A DNA stretch of 34,262 nucleotides from Clostridium sp. LS (GTDB lineage Bacteria; Bacillota; Clostridia; Clostridiales; Clostridiaceae): contig NZ_AUUU01000129.1 in the NCBI RefSeq assembly GCF_002760435.1, positions 1-34,262 on the forward strand. The letters run 5' to 3'. The position numbers and the translations under genes are program-made. This document shows positions 1-7,317 of this stretch, in pieces. The notes under the pieces are model-generated. The model saw nothing but the letters and a program-made list of their open reading frames with translations. It made no database searches and was not told where the DNA came from. The number at the start of each line of letters is the position of its first letter. Position 1 is the stretch's first letter.

Positions 1-42
1 TAAGCGATTCATACCAAATCAAAGATTTGGATTCTCTGCTTA
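1..42. repeat. Short perfect palindrome with flanking complementary arms
   Basis: CCAAATC (14-20) and GATTTGG (24-30) form a perfect 7-bp stem around an AAA loop. Outside it, TAAGC at 1-5 is complementary to GCTTA at 38-42, so the whole segment can fold as a two-step hairpin with an internal loop. There is no T-tract on either side, so it is not an ordinary terminator. It looks like one end of a small dispersed element, but no second copy lies in this window. Confidence 0.45.
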
Positions 43-116
43 AGAGCCTTTAACAGTTCATTTTCAAATGTCTTCTGCGCAAAAACATTTATGATTTCTA
101 GTGAAGATATCCTCAT
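9..116 (-). other. Possible 35-codon micro-ORF within a palindrome-bearing intergenic element
   Basis: On the minus strand an ATG at 114-116 opens a frame of 35 codons ending in TGA at 9-11. It reads like a soluble amphipathic helix (it contains FAQKTFENELLKALKQ). No Shine-Dalgarno sequence precedes the ATG, and the 3' end of the frame overlaps a perfect hairpin at 14-30, so it may be a non-coding repeat whose frame is open by chance. I do not recognise a family. It lies downstream of ackA, where a neighbouring operon would be expected to begin outside the window. Confidence 0.25.
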
Positions 117-190
117 AGAGATTTAGTAAACATATACGTATATTCATATAATAAGTCAAATTATAGAATTCATATTTTGATTTATATTAA

Positions 191-231
191 TAAAGTATGT
201 TTATTCTAAAAAATCGAACAAACATACTTTA
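191..231 (-). terminator. Hairpin downstream of ackA (probable 3' end of pta-ackA)
   Basis: A perfect 12-bp inverted repeat pairs 191-202 with 220-231 around a 17-nt loop, about 50 nt past the ackA stop. The minus-strand side is followed by TTAATATAAATC, which is only moderately T-rich, so it may be a weak terminator or an mRNA-stabilising hairpin. Confidence 0.45.
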
Positions 232-284
232 TATAGGAATAATGCAAAACATATTACTATATTATTTTACAAGCCTCTATTTAA

Positions 285-1481
285 TTAAATTAATGCTAAA
301 GTTTCCTTAGCAATCATAAGCTCTTCGTTTGTAGGTATTACAACAACTTTAACTTTTGAAGTTTCTTTAGAAATTTCCATACCATCGCCAATATCATGAC
401 TTTCGTTCTTTTGTAAATCTATTTCGATTCCTAAGAATTCCATATTAATTAAAGCTCTTGATCTTATTTCTGGAGCATGCTCTCCGATTCCAGCAGTAAA
501 TACTATTGCATCTACTCCACCCATTACAGCTGCATAAGCACCTATTTGCTTTTTAATTTGATATCCAAATATATCCATAGCAAGTAATGCTCTAGAATTA
601 CCATTTTCTACAGCACTTCTAATATCTCTAAAGTCTGTCCCTACTCCTGATACCCCTAAAACTCCTGATTTCTTATTTAAAATATCATTCACTTCATCTA
701 TAGAATATCCTTTTTCCTTAACTAAATAAGTTACTATTGCAGGATCTATACTTCCAGATCTTGATCCCATTATGATACCATCAAGCGGAGTGAATCCCAT
801 TGTAGTGTCTACAGATTTTCCACCATCAACTGCTGTAACACTTACGCCATTACCTATGTGGCAAGTAATAGTCTTTAATTCGCTTACATCTTTATTCATC
901 CATTTTGCAATTTCACCAGCAACATATTTGTGAGATGTTCCGTGGAATCCATATCTTCTAACATGATCTTCTTTATAGAATTCATATGGAAGTGGATACA
1001 TAAATGCTTTTTCTGGAATAGTTTGATGGAATGCAGTATCAAATACAGCTACCATTGGAGTTTTTGGCATAAGAGCTTTACACGCATTTATTCCAATTAT
1101 ATTTGGTGGGTTATGAAGTGGGGCTAATTTTGTGAATTCATCAAGATTCTTTATTACTTCATCATCAATTACTACTGAAGTAGCATACTTTTCTCCACCA
1201 TGAACAACCCTATGTCCAACAGCAGATATTTCATCCATTGATTTTATCACACCATAATTTTCATCGACTAAACTTTTTAATACAAGTTCAATTGCATCTT
1301 GGTGATCTTTAAGTGGTGTTTCAACCACATATTTATCTTTTCCTTCAACTTTTTGAGTTAATATTGAACCACTAATTCCAATTCTTTCAACAAGACCTTG
1401 CGCTAAAGCTTCTTCATTAGTCATGTCAATAAGTTGATACTTTAACGAGGAACTACCACAGTTTATAACTAATACTTTCAT
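285..1481 (-). CDS. ackA: Acetate kinase
   Basis: This enzyme converts acetyl phosphate plus ADP to acetate plus ATP, the substrate-level phosphorylation step of the acetate branch, in the cytosol. The 398 residues match the usual family length. Visible ASKHA-fold signatures include NCGSSSLKYQ at 7-16, RVVHGG with Arg91, FDTAFH with Asp148, GFHGTSH with His180, the phosphate loop HIGNGVS near 208, GSRSGSIDP with Arg241, and FTAGIGEH near 330. The ATG at 1479-1481 has AAGGAG about 9 nt upstream. It follows pta by 94 nt on the same strand and is probably co-transcribed with it. No propionate- or butyrate-kinase features were seen, although substrate range cannot be read from sequence. Confidence 0.97.
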   Translation of the reverse strand: MKVLVINCGSSSLKYQLIDMTNEEALAQGLVERIGISGSILTQKVEGKDKYVVETPLKDHQDAIELVLKSLVDENYGVIKSMDEISAVGHRVVHGGEKYATSVVIDDEVIKNLDEFTKLAPLHNPPNIIGINACKALMPKTPMVAVFDTAFHQTIPEKAFMYPLPYEFYKEDHVRRYGFHGTSHKYVAGEIAKWMNKDVSELKTITCHIGNGVSVTAVDGGKSVDTTMGFTPLDGIIMGSRSGSIDPAIVTYLVKEKGYSIDEVNDILNKKSGVLGVSGVGTDFRDIRSAVENGNSRALLAMDIFGYQIKKQIGAYAAVMGGVDAIVFTAGIGEHAPEIRSRALINMEFLGIEIDLQKNESHDIGDGMEISKETSKVKVVVIPTNEELMIAKETLALI

Positions 1482-1575
1482 AATTTTCTCTCCTTTTTTA
1501 TATTCTAATATTTTGTGCTTTAACTTTAACTAATATAATAATTATTAATATAGTTCACCCTATATACTTTTTAAA

Positions 1576-2577
1576 TTACTTATTTGTTTGAGCTTGAACA
1601 GCTGTAAGCGCAACAACATTTACGATATCGTCTGAACTACATCCTCTTGATAAGTCATTAATTGGTTTTGCAAAACCTTGGCAAATAGGACCAATAGCTT
1701 CTGCATTAGCAAATCTTTGAACCAATTTATAACCTATATTTCCAGCTTGTAAATCTGGGAATATTAAAACATTAGCCTTTCCTGCGACCTTACTTCCTGG
1801 TGCTTTTTGATCAGCTACTTTTTGTACTATAGCCGCATCCAATTGAAGTTCGCCATCTATATCTAAATCCGGTCTCATTTCTTTTGCTTTTTGTGTTGCA
1901 TTTCTTACCTTGTCGACTAATTCGTTATCAGCACTTCCCATAGTAGAAAATGATAACATAGCCACTTTAGGATCCATATTGCATAGTCTTTTAGCTGTTT
2001 CCGCTGTTGCTATTGCAATTGCTGCTAATTGATCTTCATTAGGATTTGGATTAACTGCACAATCTGAGAATATAAGAGTCCCCTCTTCTCCATAAGTCGA
2101 TCCTGGAACTTGCATTATAAAAAAGCTCGAAACGACAGATACCCCTGGTGCTGTCTTTATTATTTGTAATCCTGGTCTTAGTAAATCTCCAGTAGTATGA
2201 ACAGCCCCTGACACCATTCCATCAGCATCATCTAATTTAACCATCATCGTACCAAAATATAGAGGATCTCTAACTATTTTATCTGCCTTTTCCATTGTTA
2301 CGCCTTTTGTCTTTCTTAATTCATAAAAAGCTGCAATGTACTTATCTAAATTCTCTGATTCATCTGGATCTATTATTTGAATTCCAGACAAATTTACATC
2401 TAGTTCCTTTGCCTTATTATATATTTCATCTTTGTTACCTATCAAAATTGGATAAGCCAATCCTAATTTATTAATTTTTTCTGCAGCTACTATATTACGT
2501 TCTTCATTTCCTTCTGGCAGAACAATTTTCTTTTTGTTCGCTTGTGCTGCATTCCATATTTTTTTCATAAGGTCCAT
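1576..2577 (-). CDS. pta: Phosphate acetyltransferase (phosphotransacetylase)
   Basis: Pta converts acetyl-CoA and phosphate to acetyl phosphate and CoA and feeds AckA. The 333 residues correspond to the short, single-domain clostridial/Bacillus type without the N-terminal DRTGG extension of enterobacterial Pta. Family signatures are VLPEGNEERN at 19-28, VPGSTYGEEGTLIFSDCAVNPNP in the middle, FPDLQAGNIGYKLVQR, and the C-terminal SRGCSSDDIVN. The start ATG at 2575-2577 has a good AGGAG site. Pta precedes ackA in the usual clostridial operon order. A promoter candidate lies about 150 nt upstream. Confidence 0.97.
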   Translation of the reverse strand: MDLMKKIWNAAQANKKKIVLPEGNEERNIVAAEKINKLGLAYPILIGNKDEIYNKAKELDVNLSGIQIIDPDESENLDKYIAAFYELRKTKGVTMEKADKIVRDPLYFGTMMVKLDDADGMVSGAVHTTGDLLRPGLQIIKTAPGVSVVSSFFIMQVPGSTYGEEGTLIFSDCAVNPNPNEDQLAAIAIATAETAKRLCNMDPKVAMLSFSTMGSADNELVDKVRNATQKAKEMRPDLDIDGELQLDAAIVQKVADQKAPGSKVAGKANVLIFPDLQAGNIGYKLVQRFANAEAIGPICQGFAKPINDLSRGCSSDDIVNVVALTAVQAQTNK

Positions 2578-2722
2578 ATCAAATTATCTCCTCTCTATAT
2601 CCTATCTCTAATACTAATAATACTCCTTTATTAATGCATTTTTCAACAGAAATTCGCTATAAAATAGAAGTCTTTAGATTTGAAATAATCTAAATTATCT
2701 GACAATATTATTGCATAATACC

Positions 2723-2750
2723 TATATAGTAAAAGTATATTTTTTAACAA
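2723..2750 (-). promoter_or_regulatory. Candidate promoter of pta-ackA
   Basis: On the minus strand TTGTTA (2745-2750) is followed after 16 nt by TATATA (2723-2728), a fair sigma-A-type pair. Transcription would start near 2716 and give a leader of about 140 nt. The -35 region lies inside the 22-bp repeat described separately, so a regulator bound there could act directly on this promoter. This is motif reading only. Confidence 0.4.
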
Positions 2751-3028
2751 TATAATTTTCTTTAAAATTACTTTTTACTTCTTTATAAAATACTATTAAA
2801 TGTTTTCATTTCAATAAATTATATATCAAAAATTATAATAAACTATACCACATTTTAGGAACTAAATTAATAAAAATACATATTAATAGTTTATTTTTAT
2901 CATAATACCTTTGTTTTTATATGCTTGATGATATTTAAAGCAGGAACTCATTTTTTTCAAATTTTCCGATTATTCATAAAACTCTTCTCTACTCTTGAAA
3001 AATCACAAAAGTATATTTTTTAACAATA
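2731..3028. repeat. 22-bp direct repeat pair upstream of pta
   Basis: The same 22 bases occur at 2731-2752 and 3007-3028; the core on the minus strand is TTGTTAAAAAATATACTTTT. The distance between copies is 276 bp. Both copies face pta and contain a TTGTTAA half-site, which resembles half of the clostridial Rex consensus (TTGTTAA, 4 nt, TTAACAA), but the second half is absent. The repeat could be a transcription-factor site or a relic of duplication. Confidence 0.7.
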
Positions 3029-3211
3029 ATTCTCACATTATCTTAATACCATGAATCCGCAAATGCTATTGCATATTCTATCCTCAACAATTAATATTAT
3101 CCAATTTCATATTATGATATACTAACAATATATTTGTTATAAATATTTACGTATTTGGATATAATTCAAAATTATATTCACACTTATAATTTAATTCTAA
3201 GTAGAAAAGAG

Positions 3212-4417
3212 TTGATTAAAATAATTACAGGAATAATTACAGAATATAATCCATTTCACAAAGGACATGAATATCATTTAAAAAAAGCAAAATCCGATAC
3301 AAATTCTGATGGTATAGTTTGTGTCATGAGTGGTAATTTTATGCAGCGAGGAATTCCTGCTATTATTGATAAATGGCAACGAGCTGAAATGGCAGTTAAA
3401 AACGGTGTTGATCTAGTTTTAGAATTACCTCTAGTTTACTCCATATCTTCAGCTGAGCATTTTGCTTTTGGAAGTGTATCTCTTCTAAACTCATTAGGTA
3501 TTGTCGATTATTTATATTTTGGAAGCGAAGAAGGAAACATAAATATTCTAACAGACATAGCAAAAACTTTAGTTTTAGAACCTTTGAAGTATAAAGCTCT
3601 TTTAAAAGATAATTTAAATTTAGGGTTACCATTTCATTTAAGCCGAGCAAAAGCGCTTAGTGATTACTTAAGTTCTGATCAAGTATTAGAGGTGTTATCT
3701 AATTCTAATAATATCTTGGGCATTGAATACATAAAAGCATTATTAAAACTTAATAGTTCAATAATTCCCAAAACTTTGAAGCGAGAAGGTTCATCATACA
3801 ACGATATTGATTTAAACTCTTCTTTTTCTTCAGCAACCTCCATTAGAGCATGCTTAAAGAAAAATTTATTAAGTGAGCTAGTTAATGTACTTCCTAATTC
3901 CAGTTATGATATTTTACGTAATTTATCAGATTCCAACTATCCCTTTATCTTCGAGGAAGATATATTTAAATACCTCAAGTATAAATTATTAACAAATGAA
4001 AATTCTCTTTTAAATTTGCCTGATATTTCAGAGGGTTTAGATAATCGAATATTAAAAGAAATATACGCTGCGACTTCTTTGGACGATTTAATTTTACGAT
4101 CTAAAAGTAAAAGATACACTTATACTAGAATTAGCAGGGTATTATTACAAAGCTTTTTAAACCTAGAAAACTTTGATTTATTGGCTTTATGCAAAACTCC
4201 TGCGCCTTATGCAAGGGTACTTGCTTTTAATTCCATAGGACGTAATATTTTGAAGAATATAAAAAAGAAAAATAATATTGAGATAATAACAAAAGTTCAA
4301 AAGAATAATTTATGTGATCATATAAAGATTGATGTTTTAGGAACTAAGGCATACTCGATTTTAAATTCTAAGGTAAATCCTATGTCTGATTATTTAAAAA
4401 GGCCTTTTATAATATAG
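3212..4417 (+). CDS. tmcAL: tRNA(Met) cytidine acetate ligase (YlbM family)
   Basis: TmcAL adenylates acetate with ATP and transfers the acetyl group to C34 of elongator tRNA-Met, giving N4-acetylcytidine. The N-terminal TGIITEYNPFHKGHEYHL carries the HxGH nucleotidyltransferase motif (HKGH), followed by CVMSGNFMQRG and KWQRAEMAV typical of the family. The frame is open from a TTG at 3155, but family members begin only a few residues before TGI; the TTG at 3212 gives MIKIITGIITEYNPF and 401 residues, the normal length. Its ribosome site is poor (AGTAGAAAAGAG), so the start is not certain. Neighbours pta and ackA produce its substrate acetate; ylbJ follows by 52 nt. Older annotation calls it a DUF795 nucleotidyltransferase. 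Confidence 0.9.
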   Translation: MIKIITGIITEYNPFHKGHEYHLKKAKSDTNSDGIVCVMSGNFMQRGIPAIIDKWQRAEMAVKNGVDLVLELPLVYSISSAEHFAFGSVSLLNSLGIVDYLYFGSEEGNINILTDIAKTLVLEPLKYKALLKDNLNLGLPFHLSRAKALSDYLSSDQVLEVLSNSNNILGIEYIKALLKLNSSIIPKTLKREGSSYNDIDLNSSFSSATSIRACLKKNLLSELVNVLPNSSYDILRNLSDSNYPFIFEEDIFKYLKYKLLTNENSLLNLPDISEGLDNRILKEIYAATSLDDLILRSKSKRYTYTRISRVLLQSFLNLENFDLLALCKTPAPYARVLAFNSIGRNILKNIKKKNNIEIITKVQKNNLCDHIKIDVLGTKAYSILNSKVNPMSDYLKRPFII

Positions 4418-4469
4418 TAATATTTTACATAACCATAAGAATATAAATATTATTGATTGGAGTGATTTC

Positions 4470-5651
4470 ATGATATATATTATTGTCTTGTGGTTTTTAA
4501 TAATTAGTTTAACTTTTGCACTAATAAAACAACTTAACATTAAAAAAAATATTATTATTTGTATATTTATTTCTATATTTATTGTTATCTTTGTAGCTAA
4601 TATAAATCAATGTATTATAGCAACAATCGATGGATGCAGACTATGGTATAAATCCATATTACCAACAACCTTTCCGTTTATAGTAATTTGTAATTTACTA
4701 ATTTATTATGATGGAATAGCACTTTATTCAAAATTTCTAGGGCCTTTAATCTGCAAACCATTAGGACTTTCAAAGAATTGTTCATTTCCCATCGTTGCCA
4801 GCATTTTGTGCGGTTATCCTTTGGGCGCTAAATATAGCGTTGATTTGTATACCTTAGGGTATGTGGATAGAGATGAATACGAAAGACTTTTAAACATCGC
4901 TTCAAATGTTGGTCCATTGTTTTTGATCGGTTCTGTTGCCGGAACTTTACTAGGTAACATTTATCTAGGGTATATTCTGCTTATTGGAAGTTACTCATCA
5001 ATTATATTTATAGGTTTATTGACTAAAAAAAAGAGAACTTTACTAAAAGCAAGTTCTCAACCTTGTCCTAAAACTGAAGTTATTAATTTTGGTTCTGCAA
5101 TAAAGGATGCAATTCAAAATGGAATAAATACTACCTTATCCATTGGTGGTTTTATAATAATTTTTTCTGTAGTAATTTCACTTATTAAAAATAACGTTTA
5201 TATAAATATTATTTTTCAGCAATTAGAAAATGTACTAAGGCTTACTCCCAAAACCTTATACTCATTATTTTTGGGAAGTATTGAAATAACAAATGGATGT
5301 AGTATCATTTCAACACTTTCGCTCTCTATTCCTTTAAAATTAAGTATAATTAGCTTCTTATGCTCATTTTCCGGATTAGCTATAATTGCACAAGTTAGTT
5401 CCTTTGTAAGTGTTACTAAAATTTCTTACAGCAAGTATATAACCCTAAAACTAATTCAGGGTATTTTTAGTTTTATCGTAACTTATATATTATTAAGAGT
5501 ATTGCCTGCAAGTATATATACATCTAATCTTGGCATTAGTTATTCTCAAGATACTACTACGTATTTATATCCACTATCAATATTGATTTTATTAACATTT
5601 TTGCTATTTATAATTAATAAATCTTTAAAATTACTTTTTCATACTGCGTAA
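4470..5651 (+). CDS. ylbJ: Sporulation integral membrane protein YlbJ
   Basis: YlbJ is a polytopic membrane protein of the nucleoside-transporter/gate superfamily, needed for spore cortex or resistance in Bacillus and controlled there by sigma-E. The 393-residue product has about nine to ten hydrophobic segments. It also has the family-characteristic LWYKSILPTTFPF, CGYPLGAKYSVDLY, ASNVGPLFLIGSVAGT, and the second-half repeat GSIEITNGCSIIS. ATG at 4470 follows TTGGAGTGATTTC, a good ribosome site. Its last 21 bases overlap the 3' end of the convergent gene at 5631-6173, so no intergenic terminator exists between them. The transported molecule is unknown. Confidence 0.88.
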   Translation: MIYIIVLWFLIISLTFALIKQLNIKKNIIICIFISIFIVIFVANINQCIIATIDGCRLWYKSILPTTFPFIVICNLLIYYDGIALYSKFLGPLICKPLGLSKNCSFPIVASILCGYPLGAKYSVDLYTLGYVDRDEYERLLNIASNVGPLFLIGSVAGTLLGNIYLGYILLIGSYSSIIFIGLLTKKKRTLLKASSQPCPKTEVINFGSAIKDAIQNGINTTLSIGGFIIIFSVVISLIKNNVYINIIFQQLENVLRLTPKTLYSLFLGSIEITNGCSIISTLSLSIPLKLSIISFLCSFSGLAIIAQVSSFVSVTKISYSKYITLKLIQGIFSFIVTYILLRVLPASIYTSNLGISYSQDTTTYLYPLSILILLTFLLFIINKSLKLLFHTA

Positions 5652-6173
5652 TTCTTTGATGTTATCTTTTATTACATCAGCAGTGCCTGTTAAATTTGTA
5701 TCTATTTCCTTTGCAACTGACTCAAAACTTTCTTGAAGACTTTTTATTAATTTTATTTTTTGTGCCTCTAATTCTTTATCTAACTCTGTTAATATTTCAT
5801 CAGAATAATCTCTAGAACCTAGTCTTATAGCCTTAGCATCTCGTTGTGCTGTGGCTATTATTTCTTGAGCTCTCACCTTTGCTTCCTTCACAAGATCATG
5901 ATTTTCAATATTTTGTCTCATCATATTCATGGTTTCTTTTCTAACAGAATCATATTCTTTTTTTGCTTCGTTTAAAATTCGTTCCCTTTCATTCATAACC
6001 CATTCTGCTTTTTTAAATTGATCTGGCATATAATTTATTATTTGATCAATTACTTCAATAAGTTCTCTTTTATCGATCATAACTTTACCGCTCATTGGTA
6101 CTTTAGGTGAATTTTCAACCAAGTCTTGTAAATACTCTAATAATTCTATAATATTTACATCCATTTTTTCCAT
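5631..6173 (-). CDS. Coiled-coil protein of unknown function encoded after coaD
   Basis: The 180-residue product is highly charged and almost entirely predicted helical from its heptad-like spacing. A short N-terminal helical segment and a linker (SPKVPMSGKVMIDKREL) are followed by a long coiled coil, with NERERILNEAKKEYDSVRKE near 61-80 and KVRAQEIIATAQRDA near 98-112. No transmembrane segment or Walker motif is present. The middle resembles the stalk of ATP-synthase subunit B/E and DivIVA-like proteins, and clostridial orthologues are often labelled ATPase on that resemblance alone; I do not adopt this label. ATG at 6171-6173 has AAGGAG 7 nt upstream. It lies 11 nt behind coaD and overlaps ylbJ by 21 bp at its end. 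Confidence 0.8.
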   Translation of the reverse strand: MEKMDVNIIELLEYLQDLVENSPKVPMSGKVMIDKRELIEVIDQIINYMPDQFKKAEWVMNERERILNEAKKEYDSVRKETMNMMRQNIENHDLVKEAKVRAQEIIATAQRDAKAIRLGSRDYSDEILTELDKELEAQKIKLIKSLQESFESVAKEIDTNLTGTADVIKDNIKELRSMKK

Positions 6174-6184
6174 AATAACACTCC

Positions 6185-6664
6185 TTAGATATTTATTCTA
6201 GATATTATATCTGAGACAATTTCATTTGGAACAAGTCCTTCAATATTACCACCAAATTTAGCTACTTGTTTAACGCACGAAGAACTAATATGTAGATTTT
6301 TTGCCGCTGACATCATACATACAGTTTCAATATCTGCATCTAATTCACTATTCATAAAAGCCATTTGCATTTCATATTCAAAATCAAGTGTAGTTCTTAA
6401 TCCTTTTAAAATTACATTTGCATTACATTCTTTTAGAAAATTTACCAAAAGACCATTAAAGCTTCTAACTTCAACATTTTCTATATCCTTTGTAACCTTT
6501 TTTATTAATTCGACTCTTTCGTCACTTCTAAAAAGATATTGTTTATCAACATTAACTAGCACTGCCACTATAACTTTATCAAAAACCTTCGCGCCTCGTT
6601 GTATTATATCAAGATGTCCGTTAGTTATAGGATCAAAACTCCCAGGGTATACTGCAACTCTCAT
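6185..6664 (-). CDS. coaD: Phosphopantetheine adenylyltransferase
   Basis: CoaD transfers AMP from ATP to 4'-phosphopantetheine, the penultimate step of CoA synthesis. The 159-residue product has the nucleotidyltransferase signature YPGSFDPITNGHLDI with TNGH at 14-17, KGLRTTLDFEYEMQMAFMN around 88-105, and ISSSCVK at 126-132 (most homologues have Ser-Ser-x-Val-Lys-Glu; here the last residue is Gln). Its ATG is 3 nt after the rsmD stop, and the rsmD C-terminal codons provide the ribosome site. The coaD stop is itself embedded in the ribosome site of the next gene. The other CoA-synthesis gene in the window is coaBC at 23968. Confidence 0.96.
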   Translation of the reverse strand: MRVAVYPGSFDPITNGHLDIIQRGAKVFDKVIVAVLVNVDKQYLFRSDERVELIKKVTKDIENVEVRSFNGLLVNFLKECNANVILKGLRTTLDFEYEMQMAFMNSELDADIETVCMMSAAKNLHISSSCVKQVAKFGGNIEGLVPNEIVSDIISRINI

Positions 6665-6667
6665 TAT

Positions 6668-7225
6668 TTATTTCTCCTCATACTTGTAATAGCATACTGT
6701 TGTATTTCCATATTTCTTACTCTTTGTTAATTTAATATTTTTATACCCTTCATAAATTGCCTCAATAGTATCTATTTTCGTTACTATTATTCCATCTTCT
6801 TTTAACATTTCATTATCACTTACTATTTTCATAGCTTCCGGAATCATTTCTTTACAATAAGGTGGATCAATGAATATTATGTCAAATTTCTTCCCCTTAT
6901 TTGCTAATTTCTTTAGACCCTCATAAGCATCAATATTCATTGGAAAACAGAAATCCTGAAATTTAAGATTTTCTACATTTTGCTTTAGTAAAGGGAACGT
7001 TACAGAACTCTTGTCAAATAAATAAACCTCACTTGCTCCTCTACTTGCAGATTCTAATCCTAAACTCCCAGTTCCTGCAAAAACGTCTACAACAACTGCT
7101 TCCTGTATGTAAAGTTGAATTGAACTAAACATAGCTTCCTTAACTCTATCCAATGTAGGTCTTGTTTCCATTGTAGCCGGAGGTATTAATTTATGTCCTC
7201 TTGCTTTTCCTGCTATAATCCTCAA
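6668..7225 (-). CDS. rsmD: 16S rRNA (guanine966-N2)-methyltransferase
   Basis: RsmD methylates the exocyclic amine of G966 in the small subunit rRNA using S-adenosylmethionine. The 185-residue product shows RIIAGKARGHKL at the N terminus, the SAM-binding loop DVFAGTGSLGLE at 47-58, and the catalytic DPPY at 120-123. The start is TTG at 7223-7225, supported by AAGGAGG 9 nt upstream and by the family N terminus MRIIAGKARG. The gene lies directly upstream of coaD, an arrangement conserved in many Firmicutes (ylbH-ylbI). Confidence 0.95.
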   Translation of the reverse strand: MRIIAGKARGHKLIPPATMETRPTLDRVKEAMFSSIQLYIQEAVVVDVFAGTGSLGLESASRGASEVYLFDKSSVTFPLLKQNVENLKFQDFCFPMNIDAYEGLKKLANKGKKFDIIFIDPPYCKEMIPEAMKIVSDNEMLKEDGIIVTKIDTIEAIYEGYKNIKLTKSKKYGNTTVCYYKYEEK

Positions 7226-7243
7226 AGTTTTATTCCTCCTTCA

Positions 7244-7268
7244 GGCATATGAGATACTGAAATATGCC
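7244..7268 (-). promoter_or_regulatory. Small hairpin just upstream of the rsmD ribosome site
   Basis: GGCATAT (7244-7250) pairs with ATATGCC (7262-7268) around an 11-nt loop. On the minus strand it sits between recG and the rsmD ribosome site, with no T-tract. It could be a processing or translation-control hairpin in the recG-rsmD mRNA. Confidence 0.3.
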
Positions 7269-7317
7269 CCTTGCCATATATTTAATATATTAACACAACT
7301 ATACATAATATTTCAAA

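Larger units (their letters stand above)
2578..3211. other. Long AT-rich intergenic region between divergent pta and tmcAL
   Basis: This 634-base stretch separates divergently transcribed genes. I see the candidate pta promoter, two exact copies of a 22-bp sequence (2731-2752 and 3007-3028), a 10-bp inverted repeat (2837-2846 with 2886-2895, 39 nt apart), and a possible tmcAL -10 box TATAAA at 3138-3143. No convincing protein-coding frame or RNA gene was found. The length is unusual for this otherwise compact window. Confidence 0.6.

Noticed and set aside
2837..2895. 10-bp inverted repeat as a terminator or operator
   Set aside because: AT-only arms 39 nt apart in very AT-rich DNA are expected by chance, and no T-tract or gene end is nearby.
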